Both the position numbers and the translations under genes were made by a program. A stretch of 15,968 nucleotides of DNA. Source: Dehalococcoidia bacterium (lineage in GTDB: Bacteria > Chloroflexota > Dehalococcoidia > GIF9 > UBA5629). The stretch spans positions 1 through 15,968 of the forward strand of contig JAFGLP010000163.1 in NCBI GenBank assembly GCA_016927965.1, in the 5' to 3' direction. Below are positions 14,523 to 15,968 of this stretch, piece after piece (positions within the stretch are counted from its first letter, which is position 1; every line of letters starts with the position of its first letter). The notes under the pieces are model-generated. The model ran no database searches. It was not told the origin of the DNA and saw nothing but the letters and a program-made list of their open reading frames with translations.

Positions 14523-15968
14523 CTATGGTTTTACATAGAACGATGACTCGGAAACAAGGTTCGGGTCGAAAGCCTGCTTGATTTTCTTCTCGTAGCCAAG
14601 GAATTCCAGGCAATACGGAGCGGCGGCTTTCTCGCTGGCTTCATTAAAGCTCAGGCAGCCCTCGGCGCCTCCAACGGCCAGACGCCATTCAGGCAGCTTG
14701 AAGTCCGCCTCCTGCAGCAATTGCTTGACGGACCTGATCGATTCGGGATCGAACTGGTCGTAGTTTACCACGCTTTCAGTATGGGCAAAGCTGTCTCCGA
14801 TAGCAGAGAACCACGGATTTTCACCCGTGATCGCTATTTTGCCTTCTGCTTCATACTTGGCATAGAGCTCCTCGGCGGTGCGCTGCGCCAGCAGCTTTAC
14901 CGAGTCCCAGCTTTCTTCATTAACAGCCGCGGTTAGGAAGCCACTGGTAACATTGAAGACGCGCTGCTGGCCCTGTCCGGTCACCATATTACGGAAAGCA
15001 GGACCCATAAGCGAGGGGTCCATGGGAAAGTTCATGGCATCGGTCTTTTCCATAATCTTCTGTAGCAGGTCATAGCGGTACTGCATCTCCCGAGGAGAGG
15101 CGGCATCAAGCATGATTACAGCCAGGAATTTTAGTGCTTCACCGGCTTCGGGGGGAGAGGTGCTTACCATTTGCCAGAAGTCGTCTGCTGATGAAGTTAC
15201 CAGTATGGCCAGCATGGCTGCCGGGCTCCTGTGAATACCATAAGCGATGGCTTCTTCGACTGCGAGAACGAAGAAGTCGGTTAACTGGTCGCGAGTGGGA
15301 AAGGCAGCCGTGACTATCTGGAAATTGTCAGGCACTTCGATGTCATATAAATTAGGTTTGCCGCTGGCTTTTAACCTTTTGGGTCCGTACCATGGCGTCA
15401 ATTTGACCGCTGCCCTTGTTATAACCCCCAGGCCGCCGGTGGCGCCTCCGTAACCCCGCATGATCCCCCGCAGGCTGGGACCGGGCCCATCCCCGCTGAA
15501 CCATCCCGCGCCTGTTCCCGCTGTACCTAGGCGCAGTATCTCCCCATCCGGCAGCACCCATTCCACGCCCAGTGGAACCCGCCCTCCAAAATCACTGCTG
15601 ATGCTGGTATTACCGCAGCCGAAGTTGGATGTGGCACTGGCCAGTATGCCGCCGCTGGGTCCGCAGCCGATCGTATGCGGCCGCAGGCCAACTTTCATTG
15701 TCTCCAGCAACAGATGCTGCATGGAGACGTAGGATTCGACCACAGCGTACTTGTTGCGGGCATCGATTTCCACTATCCGGTTCATCCGGCGCATATCGAT
15801 AGGCAGGAAGCTTTCATTTGAGGAGATGGCCGGGCAGCTCCAGCCGGATGAGTGTGCCCTGAACATGATCCTGTATCTATTGCATACTTTGACAATGCCC
15901 TGTATCTCTTCGGTGCTTTCGGGGAGTATCACTGCAGGCGGACGGGCAGTAAACTTGTCGCTGAACAG
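14523..15968 (-). CDS. FAD-linked oxidase, PCMH-type (GlcD/lactate dehydrogenase-like), 5' end outside window
   Basis: Flavoprotein with the FAD_binding_4 (PCMH) fold, about 481 residues visible. The frame stays open to the right edge: before the GTG at 15932 it reads SDKFTARPPAVILPESTEE, a typical beginning of the PCMH domain, so GTG 15932 is internal and the true start lies beyond 15968. Conserved parts are RAHSSGWSCPA, the glycine-rich CGPSGGILASATSNFGCG with VPLGVEWVLPDGEILRLG after it, GYGGATGGLGVITRAAVKL, and a C-terminal FDPNLVSESSF. Family members oxidise hydroxy acids, aromatic alcohols, cresols and other substrates. The donor here cannot be told. No signal peptide is visible. It precedes the lipocalin-like genes on the same strand. 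No convincing terminator follows its stop, so read-through into them is possible. Confidence 0.87.
   Translation of the reverse strand: MFSDKFTARPPAVILPESTEEIQGIVKVCNRYRIMFRAHSSGWSCPAISSNESFLPIDMRRMNRIVEIDARNKYAVVESYVSMQHLLLETMKVGLRPHTIGCGPSGGILASATSNFGCGNTSISSDFGGRVPLGVEWVLPDGEILRLGTAGTGAGWFSGDGPGPSLRGIMRGYGGATGGLGVITRAAVKLTPWYGPKRLKASGKPNLYDIEVPDNFQIVTAAFPTRDQLTDFFVLAVEEAIAYGIHRSPAAMLAILVTSSADDFWQMVSTSPPEAGEALKFLAVIMLDAASPREMQYRYDLLQKIMEKTDAMNFPMDPSLMGPAFRNMVTGQGQQRVFNVTSGFLTAAVNEESWDSVKLLAQRTAEELYAKYEAEGKIAITGENPWFSAIGDSFAHTESVVNYDQFDPESIRSVKQLLQEADFKLPEWRLAVGGAEGCLSFNEASEKAAAPYCLEFLGYEKKIKQAFDPNLVSESSFYVKP

Overview
The window looks like a catabolic and transport region of an uncultured or poorly known, probably anaerobic bacterium. 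Ribosome-binding sites are strong (AGGAGG types), spacers are AT-rich around genes of moderate GC, several promoters are of the extended -10 type, exported proteins carry lipoprotein signals, and the flavoenzyme has a [4Fe-4S] motif. These traits fit Chloroflexota (Dehalococcoidia-like) or Bacillota, but no phylogenetic marker is present, so the phylum is a guess. No RNA gene, CRISPR array, insertion sequence or phage gene was seen.

Layout. (1) 1-4649, plus strand: a branched-chain amino acid type (LivHMGF) ABC importer operon, with livH cut by the left edge, followed by its substrate-binding lipoprotein. (2) 4650-6255: a 322-base spacer with its own extended -10 promoter, then a second binding lipoprotein about 85% identical to the first. 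A bidirectional terminator closes it. (3) 6422-10153, minus strand: an Old Yellow Enzyme/2,4-dienoyl-CoA reductase-like iron-sulfur flavoenzyme, followed downstream by a FadD-like acyl-CoA ligase. (4) 10154-10693: a 540-base divergent control region with tandem inverted repeats. (5) 10694-11962, plus strand: a third, more divergent binding protein with its own extended -10 promoter, ending in a strong bidirectional terminator. (6) 12008-15968, minus strand: two paralogous exported CrtC/AttH lipocalin-like proteins, preceded by a PCMH-type FAD-linked oxidase cut by the right edge.

How the parts may fit together (inference). Three binding proteins could feed one permease with related substrates. 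The CoA ligase would activate an imported carboxylic acid and the flavoenzyme would reduce an unsaturated intermediate. The FAD oxidase and exported lipocalin-like proteins may act on the same or a related hydrophobic compound. The substrate cannot be read from sequence. LIV-family importers also take up aromatic acids, amides and other small carboxylates, so an amino acid substrate should not be assumed. I see no clearly new defence or mobile system. The most interesting content is the expanded set of binding proteins beside the CoA-ligase/enoate-reductase pair, and the lipocalin pair in which one copy has lost its lipid-anchor cysteine.
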